DNA from: Providencia zhijiangensis
GTDB lineage: Bacteria > Pseudomonadota > Gammaproteobacteria > Enterobacterales > Enterobacteriaceae
Assembly: GCF_030315915.2 (NCBI RefSeq)
Contig: NZ_CP135990.1
Span: 2,976,001 to 3,040,000, forward strand
DNA: 64,000 bases
Direction of reading: 5' to 3'
Shown: positions 41,161 through 52,156 of the stretch, in pieces
Layout: every line of letters begins with the position of its first letter
How positions within the stretch are numbered: position 1 is the first letter of the stretch
The notes under the pieces: model-generated
Seen by the model: the letters and a program-made list of their open reading frames with translations, nothing else
What the model was told of the DNA's origin: nothing
Database searches by the model: none
Translations under genes and position numbers: made by a program

Positions 41161-42528
41161 TTGATTACTCATATCAGTCCATTAGGATCTATGGATCTAT
41201 TGTCTCAGCTTGAAGTCGATATGCTGAAACGTACGGCGAGCAGCCATTTGTATCAGCTATATCGAAACTGCTCCTTAGCGGTATTACATTCAGGAAGTCT
41301 AACTGACAGCAGTAAAGAGCTTTTAGAAAAAAGTGCAGGTTTTGATATCAACATTTTACGCCGTGAGCGTGGTATCAAATTAGAGCTTATCAACCCGCCA
41401 GAAAAAGCGTTCGTTGACGGTAAAATTATTCGCTCATTGCAAGCAAACTTGTTTGCCGTACTGCGCGACATCCTGTTTGTTCACGCTCAAATCAGCAACG
41501 CCAAACAGCAGTTACATCTTGATTTAGAAAACAGCACTCACCTCACTAATATGATCTTTTCCATCTTACGTAACGCTCGTGCGCTACATATTGGTGAAGA
41601 GCCGAATATGATCGTGTGCTGGGGTGGTCACTCCATTAATGAAAATGAATACCTGTATGGCCGTAAAGTCGGTAATGAACTAGGCTTGCGCGAACTGAAC
41701 ATCTGTACGGGCTGTGGACCTGGAGCCATGGAGGCACCAATGAAAGGTGCCGCGGTAGGTCACGCTCAACAGCGCTATAAAGATAGTCGTTTTATCGGGT
41801 TAACTGAGCCATCCATCATCGCGGCTGAACCACCTAACCCATTAGTGAATGAACTGATCATCATGCCAGACATTGAAAAACGTCTTGAGGCATTTGTCCG
41901 TTTAGCCCACGGGATCATTATTTTCCCTGGTGGTGTAGGAACTGCAGAAGAGCTGCTGTATCTGCTGGGTATTATGATGGATCCTGAAAATACCGAGCAA
42001 GTGCTGCCATTAGTCCTGACTGGGCCGAAAGAGAGCGCTGAATACTTCTCTGTTTTGGATGATTTTATTCGCCATACTCTGGGAGATGAAGCGAGCAAAC
42101 ATTACCAAATCATTATCGACAACCCGCAAGAAGTGGCACGCGTGATGAAAAAAGGTATGTCTGCAGTGAAAGAGTGCCGTCGTAATACGGGTGATGCGTA
42201 CAGCTTCAACTGGTCGATTAAAATCGCCCCTGACCTACAGCATCCGTTTGAACCAACCCATGAAAATATGGCGTCACTGAATCTGCATCCGGGCCAATCC
42301 CCAGAAAAACTGGCTTCAGATTTACGCCGTGCTTTCTCTGGAATTGTCGCCGGTAACGTCAAAGAAGTCGGCATGAAAGCGATTGAAAAACATGGCCCTT
42401 TCAAAATTCATGGGGATAGCGACATCATGAAACGCATGGATATTTTACTCCAAGGTTTCGTGAAACAGCATCGTATGAAGTTGCCGGGTGGCACCGCTTA
42501 CGAACCTTGCTATGAAATTGTGAAATAA
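41161..42528 (+). CDS. ppnN: Nucleotide 5'-monophosphate nucleosidase (PpnN/YgdH)
   Basis: Cleaves purine and pyrimidine monophosphates to base and ribose 5-phosphate; in E. coli (p)ppGpp binds and stimulates it. The LOG-family motif PGGVGTAEE is near residue 258 and [13 protein letters not shown] lies upstream. N- and C-terminal PpnN domains flank it. 455 residues. The start codon is TTG with AAGGAG seven bases upstream. The sdaC-sdaB genes found after ygdH in E. coli are absent. Confidence 0.96.
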   Translation: MITHISPLGSMDLLSQLEVDMLKRTASSHLYQLYRNCSLAVLHSGSLTDSSKELLEKSAGFDINILRRERGIKLELINPPEKAFVDGKIIRSLQANLFAVLRDILFVHAQISNAKQQLHLDLENSTHLTNMIFSILRNARALHIGEEPNMIVCWGGHSINENEYLYGRKVGNELGLRELNICTGCGPGAMEAPMKGAAVGHAQQRYKDSRFIGLTEPSIIAAEPPNPLVNELIIMPDIEKRLEAFVRLAHGIIIFPGGVGTAEELLYLLGIMMDPENTEQVLPLVLTGPKESAEYFSVLDDFIRHTLGDEASKHYQIIIDNPQEVARVMKKGMSAVKECRRNTGDAYSFNWSIKIAPDLQHPFEPTHENMASLNLHPGQSPEKLASDLRRAFSGIVAGNVKEVGMKAIEKHGPFKIHGDSDIMKRMDILLQGFVKQHRMKLPGGTAYEPCYEIVK

Positions 42529-42572
42529 TCACCTACGCGCCAAGGATGGCGCGTTTAACCACCAAACGGCTT

Positions 42573-43328
42573 ATGATCCATTTATTAATTATTGATGCTT
42601 TAAACTTAATTCGACGTATCCACGCGGTTCAGGGTAGCCCATGTGGAGAGACCTGTTTGTCCGCTATTTCTCAGTTGATTAACCACACTAACGCCACCCA
42701 TATCGTGGCAGTATTTGATGAAGAAGGTCGCCACCATAGTTGGCGTCATGAGAAACTGCCTGACTATAAAGCCGGGCGTCAGCCTATGCCTGAAAACTTG
42801 CAAGCTGAGTTACCTCAGCTCGTTGCTCAGTTTGAAGAGAATGGTATTCATTGCTGGCAATCTGAAGGTGATGAAGCTGATGATTTAGCCGCAACTCTTG
42901 CCAAACGTATTGCCGATTCTGGGCATACCGTCACCATCGTCTCTACCGATAAAGGTTACTGCCAGCTACTTTCTCCAAACCTGCGTATCCGTGACTATTT
43001 TCAAAAACGTTGGTTGGACGTACCTTTCATCGAGAATGAATTTGGAGTCAAGCCTGAACAACTACCTGATTACTGGGGTTTAGCGGGGATCAGCAGCAGT
43101 AAAGTTCCTGGGGTGGCAGGTATTGGCGCAAAAAGTGCCACGGAGCTACTTCAGCGATTCCACACGATTGAAAATCTGTACGCCAACTTTGATGCTCTTG
43201 AAGAGAAATGGCAGAAAAAACTGATTAACCAACAAGAAATGGCGCTTATCTGTCGCGATATTGCCACATTAAAAACAGACATTGCCTTGAAAGGTAATCT
43301 GAATCAGTTACGCTATCAAGCTAAATAG
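42573..43328 (+). CDS. xni: Flap endonuclease Xni (exonuclease IX)
   Basis: FEN-family nuclease related to the 5' domain of Pol I. Metal-binding acidic clusters are visible ([37 protein letters not shown]), followed by a helix-hairpin-helix segment ([25 protein letters not shown]). 251 residues, as in E. coli. ATG 42573 is chosen for its match to the E. coli N-terminus; an ATG at 42546 in frame cannot be excluded. Either has only a weak ribosome site. Confidence 0.95.
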   Translation: MIHLLIIDALNLIRRIHAVQGSPCGETCLSAISQLINHTNATHIVAVFDEEGRHHSWRHEKLPDYKAGRQPMPENLQAELPQLVAQFEENGIHCWQSEGDEADDLAATLAKRIADSGHTVTIVSTDKGYCQLLSPNLRIRDYFQKRWLDVPFIENEFGVKPEQLPDYWGLAGISSSKVPGVAGIGAKSATELLQRFHTIENLYANFDALEEKWQKKLINQQEMALICRDIATLKTDIALKGNLNQLRYQAK

Positions 43329-43335
43329 CAGGCAC

Positions 43336-43365
43336 AAAAAAGGTCACTTCACAGTGACCTTTTTA
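43336..43365. terminator. Bidirectional terminator between xni and rlmM
   Basis: Perfect stem AAGGTCACT (43340-43348) / AGTGACCTT (43353-43361) with A run before and T run after; serves both convergent genes. Confidence 0.92.
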
Positions 43366-43385
43366 CTATTCAAGCCAACTTTGAC

Positions 43386-44489
43386 TTAATAATATTCACG
43401 TGCCATTGGGTTTGCAGACCAAACACGTTGTACATGCACGGTGACTTCTTCACGGTCATGATACAAATGTTTCGCGTGGATCAGAACGTTGATACCATTC
43501 TCTTTCAGCTGAACTTTCATTTTTTCCAGAATATGCGCGACTTCTTCATAACGCTTTTTCATCGGCAGCTTCAAGTTAAAAATGGTCTCGCGGCACCAGC
43601 CTTCTTGCAGCCACTGAGTCATTAATGCGGCCACTTTGGCAGGTTTTTCCACCATATCACATACGAGCCACGTGATATTTTGAGAGGTTGGCTTAAATTT
43701 AAAACCATCTTCACGGTGATGTCGAACTTGCCCTGTATTCATCAGGCTTTCCGCCATTGGACCATTATCTACCGCTTCCACCATCATGCTGCGTTTGACA
43801 AGCTGGTAAGTCCATCCTCCCGGACATGCGCCTAAATCCACTGCTTTCATGCCACTCGCTAAACGCTCATCCCATTCTTCATAAGGAATAAACACATGGA
43901 AAGCCTCTTCCAACTTTAACGTCGAGCGGCTTGGTGCATCCGATGGGAACTTCAAGCGTGGAATACCCATATAGAAATTCGAGCTATTATTCGAATAAGA
44001 ATAACCAGTATAGCAGCACCCCGGCGCAATAAAGAACACGTGGACGACTGGACGTTTAAAGTTCTCTTGCGCTAATAAGATTTTCTCTTGGCGTAACGCA
44101 TTACGTAGAGGTACCGTAAATTTACGGCAGAATTTCATCAATTCTTTTGATTCATTGGTATCCGCAACTTCAACACGCAGATCCCCCGCTCTCTCAACCT
44201 GCTGGCTAAGCGCATTCACAATCGGTGTGACTCTATCTTCTGGTGGTAAATCTTTTAATAAATCACCCACCACAAACATTTGGCGAGCAAAAATCAATTC
44301 ACGAAATGGAAGTGTACGCGCAAGGATGTCCGCATCCTCAGATTGATAACATTCGAAAATAACATAGCCGCTATTTTCTTTAACGCGGGCAAAACCGTAA
44401 ATTTCGCGTTGCCCTGCTTTATCTGTAATTTCTGCTGCGCACTCTTTTTCAAAGCCCGGGCGGCAATATAATGCAATTTTATTACTCAT
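43386..44489 (-). CDS. rlmM: 23S rRNA 2'-O-ribose C2498 methyltransferase
   Basis: N-terminal THUMP domain and C-terminal Rossmann methyltransferase with the SAM motif [13 protein letters not shown] near residue 223. Acts on C2498 in the peptidyltransferase loop. 367 residues (E. coli 366). Its start overlaps ygdD by eight bases. Confidence 0.97.
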   Translation of the reverse strand: MSNKIALYCRPGFEKECAAEITDKAGQREIYGFARVKENSGYVIFECYQSEDADILARTLPFRELIFARQMFVVGDLLKDLPPEDRVTPIVNALSQQVERAGDLRVEVADTNESKELMKFCRKFTVPLRNALRQEKILLAQENFKRPVVHVFFIAPGCCYTGYSYSNNSSNFYMGIPRLKFPSDAPSRSTLKLEEAFHVFIPYEEWDERLASGMKAVDLGACPGGWTYQLVKRSMMVEAVDNGPMAESLMNTGQVRHHREDGFKFKPTSQNITWLVCDMVEKPAKVAALMTQWLQEGWCRETIFNLKLPMKKRYEEVAHILEKMKVQLKENGINVLIHAKHLYHDREEVTVHVQRVWSANPMAREYY

Positions 44490-44877
44490 TGCGTGACGCC
44501 GATTTCCTTAGACGCATAGCGCCAATAACAACTAAAAGCCAGCCAACGAGGAAGCAAACGCCACCTATTGGCGTAAAATAAGAGAAGTATTTTACCTGCA
44601 ATAAGGCCATACAATAAAGGCTACCGCTAAAAAGAAGTATCCCTACGGAGAAAAACACACCAGCCCAATAGAACCACAAAATGACTTTACGCAGTAATAC
44701 CGCACCCAGCACCATTAATGCAACGGTATGAAACATTTGATAACGTAGCCCTGTTTCAATCCAAGCCATTTGATGAGCGCTCATAATTGGAGAAAGTGCA
44801 TGAGAACCAATGGCACCAAATGCAACAATAAAAAATCCACTAATCCCTGCAAAAATTAACATCAAACGACTATTCAC
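44482..44877 (-). CDS. ygdD: DUF423 family inner-membrane protein YgdD
   Basis: 131 residues with four hydrophobic segments. The N-terminal [18 protein letters not shown] and [13 protein letters not shown] are typical of DUF423. Function unknown. Lies between gcvA and rlmM as in E. coli, and is probably cotranscribed with rlmM. Confidence 0.93.
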   Translation of the reverse strand: MNSRLMLIFAGISGFFIVAFGAIGSHALSPIMSAHQMAWIETGLRYQMFHTVALMVLGAVLLRKVILWFYWAGVFFSVGILLFSGSLYCMALLQVKYFSYFTPIGGVCFLVGWLLVVIGAMRLRKSASRNE

Positions 44878-44904
44878 AATAGCACCTTCGTTTTAACTGT
44901 TTGA

Positions 44905-45846
44905 TTATTGTATATGCGTCAAATCTTGGTCATTGGTAATAAAGCCAAGCTTTTCTTGCTCACTGGCTGCTTGCGCAAGGATCCATTGACGAAATGCCGC
45001 TATTTTCCCTAAATCGGCCTGACTCTCTTGGCAGACCAGATAGAATGCATTTTTACTGACTAATACTTCACTAAACGGACACACCAATCTGCCGGCATCA
45101 ATCTCATTCTTTGCCATCACATTATTGGTTAATGCCACCCCTTGCCCATGAACTGCTGCTTGGATCACCATGGCACTGTGACTAAAAATAGGCCCTTGCT
45201 GCACATTCACAATATTTTGTAGATCTAATTGCTTAACATAAGCTTGCCAATCACGACGAGAAGAATCATGAAGCAGCGTATGCTTAGCTAAATCTTCCGG
45301 GTTCTTCAGTTGATTTCCCCCGGTCATCAATGCAGGTGAACACACTGGCATTAAATATTCGGCGTAAAGTCTGTCCGTTCTTAAGCCTGTCCAGTTTCCT
45401 CGGCCATAAAAAATGGCCACATCCACATCATCCGCTAGCTTATCTTCTTCCCGATCAACAGCTTGAATACGCACATCAATGCCAGGGAAAGCTTGGTTAA
45501 ATCCAGAAAGCCGAGGAACCAGCCATTGTATCGCGAAACTTGGCGATAAACTTACAGTTAGTGCGCCTTTTGCACTTCTGGCTTGAAGCTTTCTCGTCGC
45601 TTCATTTAAAGACGAGAAAATTTCCTTGATATCAAGGTAATAACTTTGCCCTTCTTCCGTCAGCAGTAGTGATCGATTTCGACGGCGAAATAGTTTTAAT
45701 CCGAGGAAATCTTCTAAGCTTTTTATTTGATGACTGACAGCTGCCTGTGTCACAAATAATTCATCTGCCGCTTTAGTAAAACTTAAATGACGAGCGGCGG
45801 CATCAAACACTCTCAGAGCATTTAAAGGCGGTAATCTTTTAGACAT
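44905..45846 (-). CDS. gcvA: Glycine cleavage system transcriptional regulator GcvA
   Basis: LysR-type regulator. The N-terminal winged helix-turn-helix (RLPPLNALRVFDAAARHLSFTKAADELFVTQAAVSHQIKSLED) is nearly invariant relative to E. coli, followed by the substrate-binding domain. 313 residues, eight more than E. coli, the excess at the C-terminus. It activates gcvTHP with glycine and the divergent gcvB. Confidence 0.97.
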   Translation of the reverse strand: MSKRLPPLNALRVFDAAARHLSFTKAADELFVTQAAVSHQIKSLEDFLGLKLFRRRNRSLLLTEEGQSYYLDIKEIFSSLNEATRKLQARSAKGALTVSLSPSFAIQWLVPRLSGFNQAFPGIDVRIQAVDREEDKLADDVDVAIFYGRGNWTGLRTDRLYAEYLMPVCSPALMTGGNQLKNPEDLAKHTLLHDSSRRDWQAYVKQLDLQNIVNVQQGPIFSHSAMVIQAAVHGQGVALTNNVMAKNEIDAGRLVCPFSEVLVSKNAFYLVCQESQADLGKIAAFRQWILAQAASEQEKLGFITNDQDLTHIQ

Positions 45847-45912
45847 AATCTCTTCGACTCAGCTTCGTTATACGCATTAGTTTTTCTCATCCGAAGCATT
45901 ATAAATTGTCCC

Positions 45913-45941
45913 TTGAGGATACGCCAGTAAATACCTATAGT
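45913..45941 (+). promoter_or_regulatory. gcvB promoter
   Basis: -35 TTGAGG (45913-45918), 17-base spacer, -10 TATAGT (45936-45941), seven bases before the GcvB 5' end. Divergent from gcvA, whose product activates it in E. coli. Confidence 0.8.
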
Positions 45942-45947
45942 ATGCGC

Positions 45948-46149
45948 ACTTCCTAAGCCGGAACGAAAAGTTGCAGAGTTTAGTTACTTTGAAACTTTTG
46001 GCTTTGTGGTTGTGATGTTGTGTTTGCAAGTTGTCTGGTTAATCCAGGCTTTGTAGCGATTGCTACTGTTTTTTTTCACTTCCTGTACATTTACCCTGTC
46101 TGTCCATAGTGATTTTTATAGTGCACCGCCTAAGCGCGGTGCTTTTTTT
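45948..46149 (+). ncRNA. gcvB: GcvB small RNA
   Basis: Hfq-dependent sRNA that represses many amino-acid and peptide transport mRNAs. The 5' end ACTTCCTAAGCCGGAACGAA, the G/U-rich R1 seed (46001-46030), CACTTCCTGTACATTTACCC in the middle, and the final terminator GCACCGC (46123-46129) / GCGGTGC (46136-46142) with seven T match E. coli GcvB very closely. An internal terminator (GTAGC/GCTAC then eight T, 46053-46076) corresponds to the known T1. About 202 bases. The neighbour gcvA is the expected activator. Confidence 0.97.
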
Positions 46150-46504
46150 ATTTTGGGCGACATAAAATCCCTTATGAAAGATAAAAAAACATTATCCCAT
46201 CGGATTTCGAGTAAAAAAGCCCATAAAACGCATCTTAAATTAAATTTAACCATTCGGTTAAAAAGCAAACCTTCATCGACTTAGTGCGTTAACTTTTTTC
46301 AGGCGCGCAATTATTCAAAAATTTGCGCAAAAATCTTCCTGTTAAGTGTAACAAATTATTTCTAATAATCGATAACTGAATAACATTTTTTATCTCCATC
46401 TACTTATTCACTGTTTTCCGTTATTATCATAATCAACGCATATTCATAACCACAACTATAGCCACATTCACCTGTTGGATAGCTAACATCAAAGAATCAG
46501 CATA
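46150..46504. other. Non-coding region upstream of csdA
   Basis: 355 AT-rich bases between gcvB and csdA. A short hairpin (TTTAACC / GGTTAAA, near 46246-46262) is visible; otherwise I see no gene or recognisable site. A 74-codon frame crossing the gcvB terminator was rejected. Confidence 0.5.
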
Positions 46505-47710
46505 ATGGATAACTTTAACGCTCCTCAATTTCGTCAGCAATTTCCAGCCATCGGCTCTGACATTGTTTTCCTTGATAGCGCCGCCACCGCCCTAAAACCC
46601 TTGGATATGATCAACGCCTCTGACGATTACTACCGTTTTTCAGGTAGTTCGGTCTATCGCGGGCAATCTCCCGAAGCATTAAAAATTACTCAATTGTACG
46701 AGCAAGGTCGCGTATTAACGGCAAAATATATCCAAGCGCCAGACGAAAAATCCATTATCTGGACACGTGGCACCACTGAATCTATTAACTTGATTGCGCA
46801 GAGCTATTTCCGTGAGAAACTTCAAGCAGGTGACGAAATTATCGTCAGTGAGACTGAGCATCACTCAAACTTACTGCCGTGGCTGATGTTGGCACAACAA
46901 ACAGGTGCAAAGATCGTAAAATGGTCGGTGACTCCTGACTTAACCTTAAATCTCAATGCGCTGCTATCGATCTTGAACGCCAAAAGTAAAATTGTTGCCG
47001 TAACGCAAATGTCTAACGTAACGGGCTACCAGCCGGACATTAGCGCGATAACCACACTTGCTCATCAATTTGGTGCAAAAGTCGTTGTTGATGGCGCTCA
47101 AGGCGTTGTACACCATCCTCTTAACGTCATGGAAACTAATGTAGATTTCTACGCGTTTTCAGCACACAAATTATATGGGCCAACAGGTTTAGGCATCTGC
47201 TATGGAAAACCTGAACATTTAGCCAATATGAGTCCATGGCATGGTGGCGGTAAAATGTTAAATCACGTTGATTTTTCAGGTTTCACCCTCGCCCCAATAC
47301 CTCAACGATTTGAAGCTGGAACCCCGAATATCGCAGGTGTAATAGCCTTTTCAGCTGTGCTCAAGTGGCTTTCAACGCAAAAATTAGCGCAAGCAGAAGC
47401 CTATACTTGCGCCTTGATAGACTATGCCTATGAGCAGCTTTCTCAACTCGAAGGTGCGATTTGCTATCGCACGCAAAATTCGCCACTTTTATCTTTCAAT
47501 TTCCACAATATTCACCATAGTGATTTAGGGCTTTTCTTGACCGAACAAAAAATTGCATTACGCTATGGACAACATTGTGCTCAACCATTGATGGATTCAC
47601 TCAATATCAGCGGGTGTTTACGTATCTCCGCCATGCCATATAACAACAGGCAAGATATTGATAAATTTATTGATTCAGTGAAATTTGCACTTTCGATTTT
47701 AAATGATTAA
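46505..47710 (+). CDS. csdA: Cysteine desulfurase CsdA
   Basis: PLP enzyme that takes sulfur from cysteine. The PLP lysine is 222 (SAHKLYGPTG) and the active-site cysteine is in YGQHCAQPLM near 358. 401 residues as in E. coli. Followed after 11 bases by its sulfur acceptor csdE. Confidence 0.96.
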   Translation: MDNFNAPQFRQQFPAIGSDIVFLDSAATALKPLDMINASDDYYRFSGSSVYRGQSPEALKITQLYEQGRVLTAKYIQAPDEKSIIWTRGTTESINLIAQSYFREKLQAGDEIIVSETEHHSNLLPWLMLAQQTGAKIVKWSVTPDLTLNLNALLSILNAKSKIVAVTQMSNVTGYQPDISAITTLAHQFGAKVVVDGAQGVVHHPLNVMETNVDFYAFSAHKLYGPTGLGICYGKPEHLANMSPWHGGGKMLNHVDFSGFTLAPIPQRFEAGTPNIAGVIAFSAVLKWLSTQKLAQAEAYTCALIDYAYEQLSQLEGAICYRTQNSPLLSFNFHNIHHSDLGLFLTEQKIALRYGQHCAQPLMDSLNISGCLRISAMPYNNRQDIDKFIDSVKFALSILND

Positions 47711-47721
47711 AAGGTAATCTA

Positions 47722-48183
47722 ATGACTTTGTCTCGACATGAACTGGCTTCTCATCCATTTGGCACAGAAATTGTCATTCACGAAATCGTTGAACAGTTTT
47801 CCAAACAAAAAGCGTGGGAAGATAAATATCGCTTACTTATTCAACTCGCGAAAAAACTGCCCTCTCTCACAGAAGAAGAAAAGCAGCAGACTCAGGAAGT
47901 TCATGGGTGTGAAAACCGTGTATGGATTGGCGCTATTCTCAATGATGATGACACATTCCATTTTTATGGGGATAGCGAAGGACGTGTAGTGAAAGGGTTA
48001 TTTGCTATTTTGCTCGCCTGCGTTGAACAGAAAAATGCACAGCAAATTTTAGCAACTGACTTCGATGAGATTTTCAGCCAGACTGGCTTATCAGGGCAAC
48101 TGAGTGAATCCCGCCAAAATGGGATCCACGCATTGATTACTGCAATCAAAAACATTGCGGGTGAAATGACCCCAGCAGAATGA
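47722..48183 (+). CDS. csdE: Cysteine desulfurase sulfur acceptor subunit CsdE
   Basis: SufE-family acceptor. The sulfur-accepting cysteine is residue 63 in EVHGCENRVWIG. 153 residues. With CsdA it passes sulfur on, and in E. coli it interacts with TcdA (CsdL), encoded next door. Confidence 0.96.
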   Translation: MTLSRHELASHPFGTEIVIHEIVEQFSKQKAWEDKYRLLIQLAKKLPSLTEEEKQQTQEVHGCENRVWIGAILNDDDTFHFYGDSEGRVVKGLFAILLACVEQKNAQQILATDFDEIFSQTGLSGQLSESRQNGIHALITAIKNIAGEMTPAE

Positions 48184-48191
48184 TTATTCCG

Positions 48192-48218
48192 TTGAGGCTA
48201 CACCGTAGCCTCAATTCT
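48192..48218. terminator. Hairpin between csdE and tcdA
   Basis: Perfect 10-base stem TTGAGGCTAC (48192-48201) / GTAGCCTCAA (48205-48214) with a 3-base loop between convergent genes. The U tract is poor on both strands, so terminator activity is plausible, not certain. Confidence 0.6.
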
Positions 48219-49029
48219 ACTGTTTAGCTTCTCTTTGTGCCTTTGCGACCATCTTTTTCAACGCATGGGACACCGCAATAAAGCCAAAACTGGCCGTCAC
48301 CATCGTGACCGCACCAAATCCTGATGCGCAGTCCATACGTTTTGAACCATCTGCCGTGCTTTTCGCTGCGCACACCGTTCCATCACTCTGTGGATAGACC
48401 AACTGCTCCGTCGAAAATACACAATCGATTCCCAATTTACCTTTGCCATTTTTCACGACATTAAAGTCTGATTTCAGACGTTCGCGTAATTTTGCTGCCA
48501 AAGGATCTTGAACTGTCTTTGCTAAATCTGCGACTTGAATTTGGGTCGGATCGATTTGACCACCAGCGCCTCCCGTCGTCACGACAGGAATTTTAAAACG
48601 TCGACAATATGCCAGCAGCGCCGCTTTCGGTCTTACACTGTCAATGGCATCAATAACGTAATCAAATCCCAAAGAGAGGTATTCAGCCACATTATCCACC
48701 GTAATGAAATCATCGATAACATTCACGGTACACTCAGGATTGATTGCCAAAATGCGCTCTTTCATCACATCAACTTTAGGTAGCCCCACCGTTGATTTCA
48801 ATGCATGAAGTTGGCGATTCGTATTTGTCACGCAGATATCATCCATATCTATCAGGGTGATAGCACCAATACCTGAACGCGCCAATGCTTCAGCAGCCCA
48901 CACGCCAACGCCGCCCACACCAATAACACACACATGTGAACGTGCAAAAAGATGAAGGGCTTGTTGCCCATATAAACGCCCGATTCCAGCGAATCGCTGC
49001 ATCCACGCATCAGAAAGCTGAGCTTGCAT
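48217..49029 (-). CDS. tcdA: tRNA threonylcarbamoyladenosine dehydratase
   Basis: TcdA (CsdL/YgdL) uses ATP to cyclise t6A37 of tRNA to ct6A. E1-like Rossmann fold with GVGGVGVWAAEALARSGIG, the DMDDICVTNTNRQ adenylation site and DAIDSVRPKAAL. I give ATG 49029 (270 residues), but the GTG two codons upstream is six bases from an AAGG and may be the true start. Next to csdA-csdE, which act with it in E. coli. Confidence 0.95.
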   Translation of the reverse strand: MQAQLSDAWMQRFAGIGRLYGQQALHLFARSHVCVIGVGGVGVWAAEALARSGIGAITLIDMDDICVTNTNRQLHALKSTVGLPKVDVMKERILAINPECTVNVIDDFITVDNVAEYLSLGFDYVIDAIDSVRPKAALLAYCRRFKIPVVTTGGAGGQIDPTQIQVADLAKTVQDPLAAKLRERLKSDFNVVKNGKGKLGIDCVFSTEQLVYPQSDGTVCAAKSTADGSKRMDCASGFGAVTMVTASFGFIAVSHALKKMVAKAQREAKQ

Positions 49030-49081
49030 AATCACAAACAACCTTAGTTAAAACGAAAATCGAATAAACAGTAAATGAGGG

Positions 49082-50173
49082 CTACATCGCACTAAAAACA
49101 GGCTGGCTCTTTTTCAGAACCCATACTCGGCCATAGTGGTTATAAAAACCGGCCATTTTACCTGCATCGTGCCCTGTTCCATGATAAATATCGAAATGGT
49201 GCCCTTTAATTGCGCCACCCACATCAAGGGCAACCATCATACGCATTTCGTATCTACCCGTAAATTTCCCATTGCCATCTAACACAGGAACTTCGGCTAG
49301 CAATGCGGTTCCCGGTGGGATCAAGGTTTTATCCGATGCTACCGACGCTTTTGCCACTAATGGCACCGCACTCGCACCTCTGACAGGGACGAAAGATTGC
49401 GGTTTAAAGAAAACAAACGATGGATTACTTTCAAGTAATTCACGCACTTCTTGTTCACTGTGGGTGTTTGTCCAGTCGTGAATAGCCTGTAGGGACATTT
49501 TTTCTAAAGGCACTTCGCCTCTATCAACTAGCACCTTGCCAATACTTTTATATGCATGACCATTTTTGCCTGCATAAGCGAAGAAATTCAGTGGGCTACC
49601 ATCGCCAAAATCCACGTAACCACTGCCTTGCACTTCCATCATAAAATTGTCGACAGGAGAATCGCTGTAAGCCAAGATCAGATTGTTACTGAGTGCACCA
49701 TTATATATTTGCGCACGGCTAGGTAAGCGCCCCTTGCTTTTTGACGGCATACCATACAATGGATGGCGGTAATTACCTTGCGGCGAGCGGCGAGCTTCAA
49801 TTACTGGCGTGTAGTATCCCGTGAATTGGACGTTTCCGTAATTGTCCATCCCTTCCATTTGGAAAGCCGACAAATTGAAACGCGATAACTGAGCAGGATC
49901 GCCCCCTGCCATCAACCAGTTTTCTATTGCGTGGTAAGTTTCATTATTGTTGTTGAATAAGCGTGGCGATGCATTTTGAATTTCCGTCACTTGGCGATTA
50001 AAATCCGGCGCATTTATTGGTCGTCCTTGCACGTTAACTTGATTAACTTGTTGCAAGTCTCTATGCAATTTCCCGTCTTTATATTGTTGTCCTTTATCTG
50101 TTGGATGAGATTGACACCCAGCCAGTAAAGAAAAGAAGACGCCCGCGATTAACCCTTTCAGCCATGAATTCAT
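49082..50173 (-). CDS. mltA: Membrane-bound lytic murein transglycosylase A
   Basis: Outer-membrane lipoprotein that cleaves peptidoglycan glycan strands to 1,6-anhydromuropeptides. The lipobox is LLAGC with cysteine about residue 20. The MltA barrel and 3D domain are present (GNYRHPLYG, VQGSGYVDFGDG, MMVALDVGGAIKGHHFDIYHGTG with its aspartates). The start is ATG 50173, seven bases after AGGTGG; a start six codons upstream overlaps that site. 363 residues. Confidence 0.96.
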   Translation of the reverse strand: MNSWLKGLIAGVFFSLLAGCQSHPTDKGQQYKDGKLHRDLQQVNQVNVQGRPINAPDFNRQVTEIQNASPRLFNNNNETYHAIENWLMAGGDPAQLSRFNLSAFQMEGMDNYGNVQFTGYYTPVIEARRSPQGNYRHPLYGMPSKSKGRLPSRAQIYNGALSNNLILAYSDSPVDNFMMEVQGSGYVDFGDGSPLNFFAYAGKNGHAYKSIGKVLVDRGEVPLEKMSLQAIHDWTNTHSEQEVRELLESNPSFVFFKPQSFVPVRGASAVPLVAKASVASDKTLIPPGTALLAEVPVLDGNGKFTGRYEMRMMVALDVGGAIKGHHFDIYHGTGHDAGKMAGFYNHYGRVWVLKKSQPVFSAM

Positions 50174-50359
50174 CTTTATACCACCTAACACATATCCAAT
50201 ATGAAGCGCACAATAGCAAACCCAAATTGAGAATGAAACGGCTATAAATATTTAGTGAGGTTATTTTTGGATTAGAAACCTTTAAAGAACAAAAAAACTA
50301 CATTTTGTGCGATTTTTAAACACCACTTAATGAAAAATGAAAAAAAAACACGAAAAAAC

Positions 50360-50387
50360 TTGCATCAGATCTCATCCCGAGTATAGT
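50360..50387 (+). promoter_or_regulatory. Promoter of the initiator tRNA operon
   Basis: -35 TTGCAT (50360-50365), 16-base spacer, -10 TATAGT (50382-50387), then a GC-rich GCCCGC discriminator typical of stable RNA promoters. Confidence 0.75.
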
Positions 50388-50400
50388 GCCCGCTATCGGA

Positions 50401-50477
<77 letters not shown>

Positions 50478-50564
50478 ATTTCTTAATTTAGTCAAACTTG
50501 ATTCAGTCAAAGTAAATTCAGCAGTAAAATCAAAGTAGTATCCCAAAGTAGTGAAATATTCAGG

Positions 50565-50641
<77 letters not shown>

Positions 50642-50668
50642 ATTCCTGATATATTTAACCTCTTCAGT

Positions 50669-50745
<77 letters not shown>

Positions 50746-50844
50746 ATTCTTTTTTCTTTTCTTATATACCCTTTACTTCATTTTCCTTAGCCATATCAAA
50801 ACCAAAACTGATTCTTAATCACTTAGTTTCTTGTTTTCAGCCAA

Positions 50845-50877
50845 TAAAAAAGGCGACTCACATTGCTGTTTGCCACC
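50845..50877 (-). terminator. Terminator of amiC
   Basis: Minus-strand stem GGTGGC (50872-50877) / GTCGCC (50852-50857) pairs with two wobbles and is followed by a run of six T. Confidence 0.65.
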
Positions 50878-50902
50878 TTCTTCGATATGTAAAATCTCGC
50901 AA

Positions 50903-52156
50903 TTAATTACGGATAGCTAGCTCACCACCATTACGGAAATAAGCTTTGATTCCTTCAAAAATCGACTCAGCCATCTGCTGTTGAAACTTAGCGGTTTTGA
51001 GTTTGCGCTCTTCCTCTAAGTTACTGATAAAGGCCGTTTCCACTAAAATGGATGGAATTTCTGGGGCTTTTAATACCGCGAAGCCAGCTTGATCCACTTT
51101 GTTTTTATGTAGCCGGTTAACGCGGCCCATGCGTTTTAAAACTTCATCCCCAAACTTCAAGCTGTCATTGATCGTAGCTGTTTGCACCAGATCTAACATG
51201 GTGTGGTCGAGATACGCATCGCCGCTTTTACTCACACCACCAATTAAGTCAGCTTCGTTCTGAGTTTGAGCAAGGTAACGCGCCGTGTTACTGGTTGCCC
51301 CTTTCGTGGACAATGCGAAAACCGATGAACCATTCGCTGAACGGTTGGTAAATGCATCCGCATGAATAGAAACAAACAAATCGGCCTGCATCTTTCTCGC
51401 TTTCGCCACGCGAACTTTTAATGGAATAAAGACATCCTCATTACGCGTCATATAGGCCCGCATTTTCGGATCTTTATCAATCAGCGTTCTCAAGCGACGA
51501 GCGATTTGTAAAACCACATCTTTTTCACGGATCTTATACTTACCAATCGCACCGGGGTCTTCCCCACCGTGGCCTGGGTCAATCATAATGACAATCGGCC
51601 TATCGGTACCCGCTTTCCCCGGTTTTTTCGCCTGTACCGGCATACTCTCTTCTAAATCACCTTTGTTGTAATCTTCAAGGAGTGCCAATAATGGGTCGTC
51701 GTTGGTTTCAACACCTTTACCTGGATAGAAATCCATGACTAAACGGTGTTTAAATTCAGCAACTGGCGGTAGAGTAAAGAACCGAGGAGATACTTTGTTT
51801 TTAACTTCGAAAACCAAACGTACCGTTTTAGGATCAAACTGCCCGACTCTCACTAATTTTAAGTAAGGGTCTCGAGACTGAATTTGGCTACCCATATTCT
51901 TAAGAACGTTATTTAATTGAACGCCCTCTAAATCAACAACAATACGCTCAGGATTGTTTAAAACAAACTGGCGATACTTTAAAGGAATGCTGGATTCTAG
52001 AGTAATACGGGTATAACTCGAGGCTGGCCAAATACGAACGGCAACAACGCTACTACTGGCAGCAAAACCGAATGGGCTGACACTTAATAGCATAACTGCC
52101 GCCGCACCTTGCAATAGGCGACGTTTTGATGGGCTGTGATCTTGATGACTCATCAA
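50903..52156 (-). CDS. amiC: N-acetylmuramoyl-L-alanine amidase AmiC
   Basis: Septal amidase that splits peptidoglycan during daughter-cell separation. The N-terminus carries a twin-arginine (Tat) signal, SKRRLLQG plus a hydrophobic stretch. An AMIN domain (about 35-150) directs it to the septum; the Amidase_3 domain starts at [18 protein letters not shown] with the zinc histidine and glutamate and ends with [10 protein letters not shown]. 417 residues. Divergent from argA. Confidence 0.97.
   Translation of the reverse strand: MMSHQDHSPSKRRLLQGAAAVMLLSVSPFGFAASSSVVAVRIWPASSYTRITLESSIPLKYRQFVLNNPERIVVDLEGVQLNNVLKNMGSQIQSRDPYLKLVRVGQFDPKTVRLVFEVKNKVSPRFFTLPPVAEFKHRLVMDFYPGKGVETNDDPLLALLEDYNKGDLEESMPVQAKKPGKAGTDRPIVIMIDPGHGGEDPGAIGKYKIREKDVVLQIARRLRTLIDKDPKMRAYMTRNEDVFIPLKVRVAKARKMQADLFVSIHADAFTNRSANGSSVFALSTKGATSNTARYLAQTQNEADLIGGVSKSGDAYLDHTMLDLVQTATINDSLKFGDEVLKRMGRVNRLHKNKVDQAGFAVLKAPEIPSILVETAFISNLEEERKLKTAKFQQQMAESIFEGIKAYFRNGGELAIRN

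Noticed and set aside
46060-46284. 74-codon plus-strand open frame after gcvB
   Set aside because: Starts inside GcvB, crosses its terminator, low-complexity Lys/Ser-rich product, no ribosome site.
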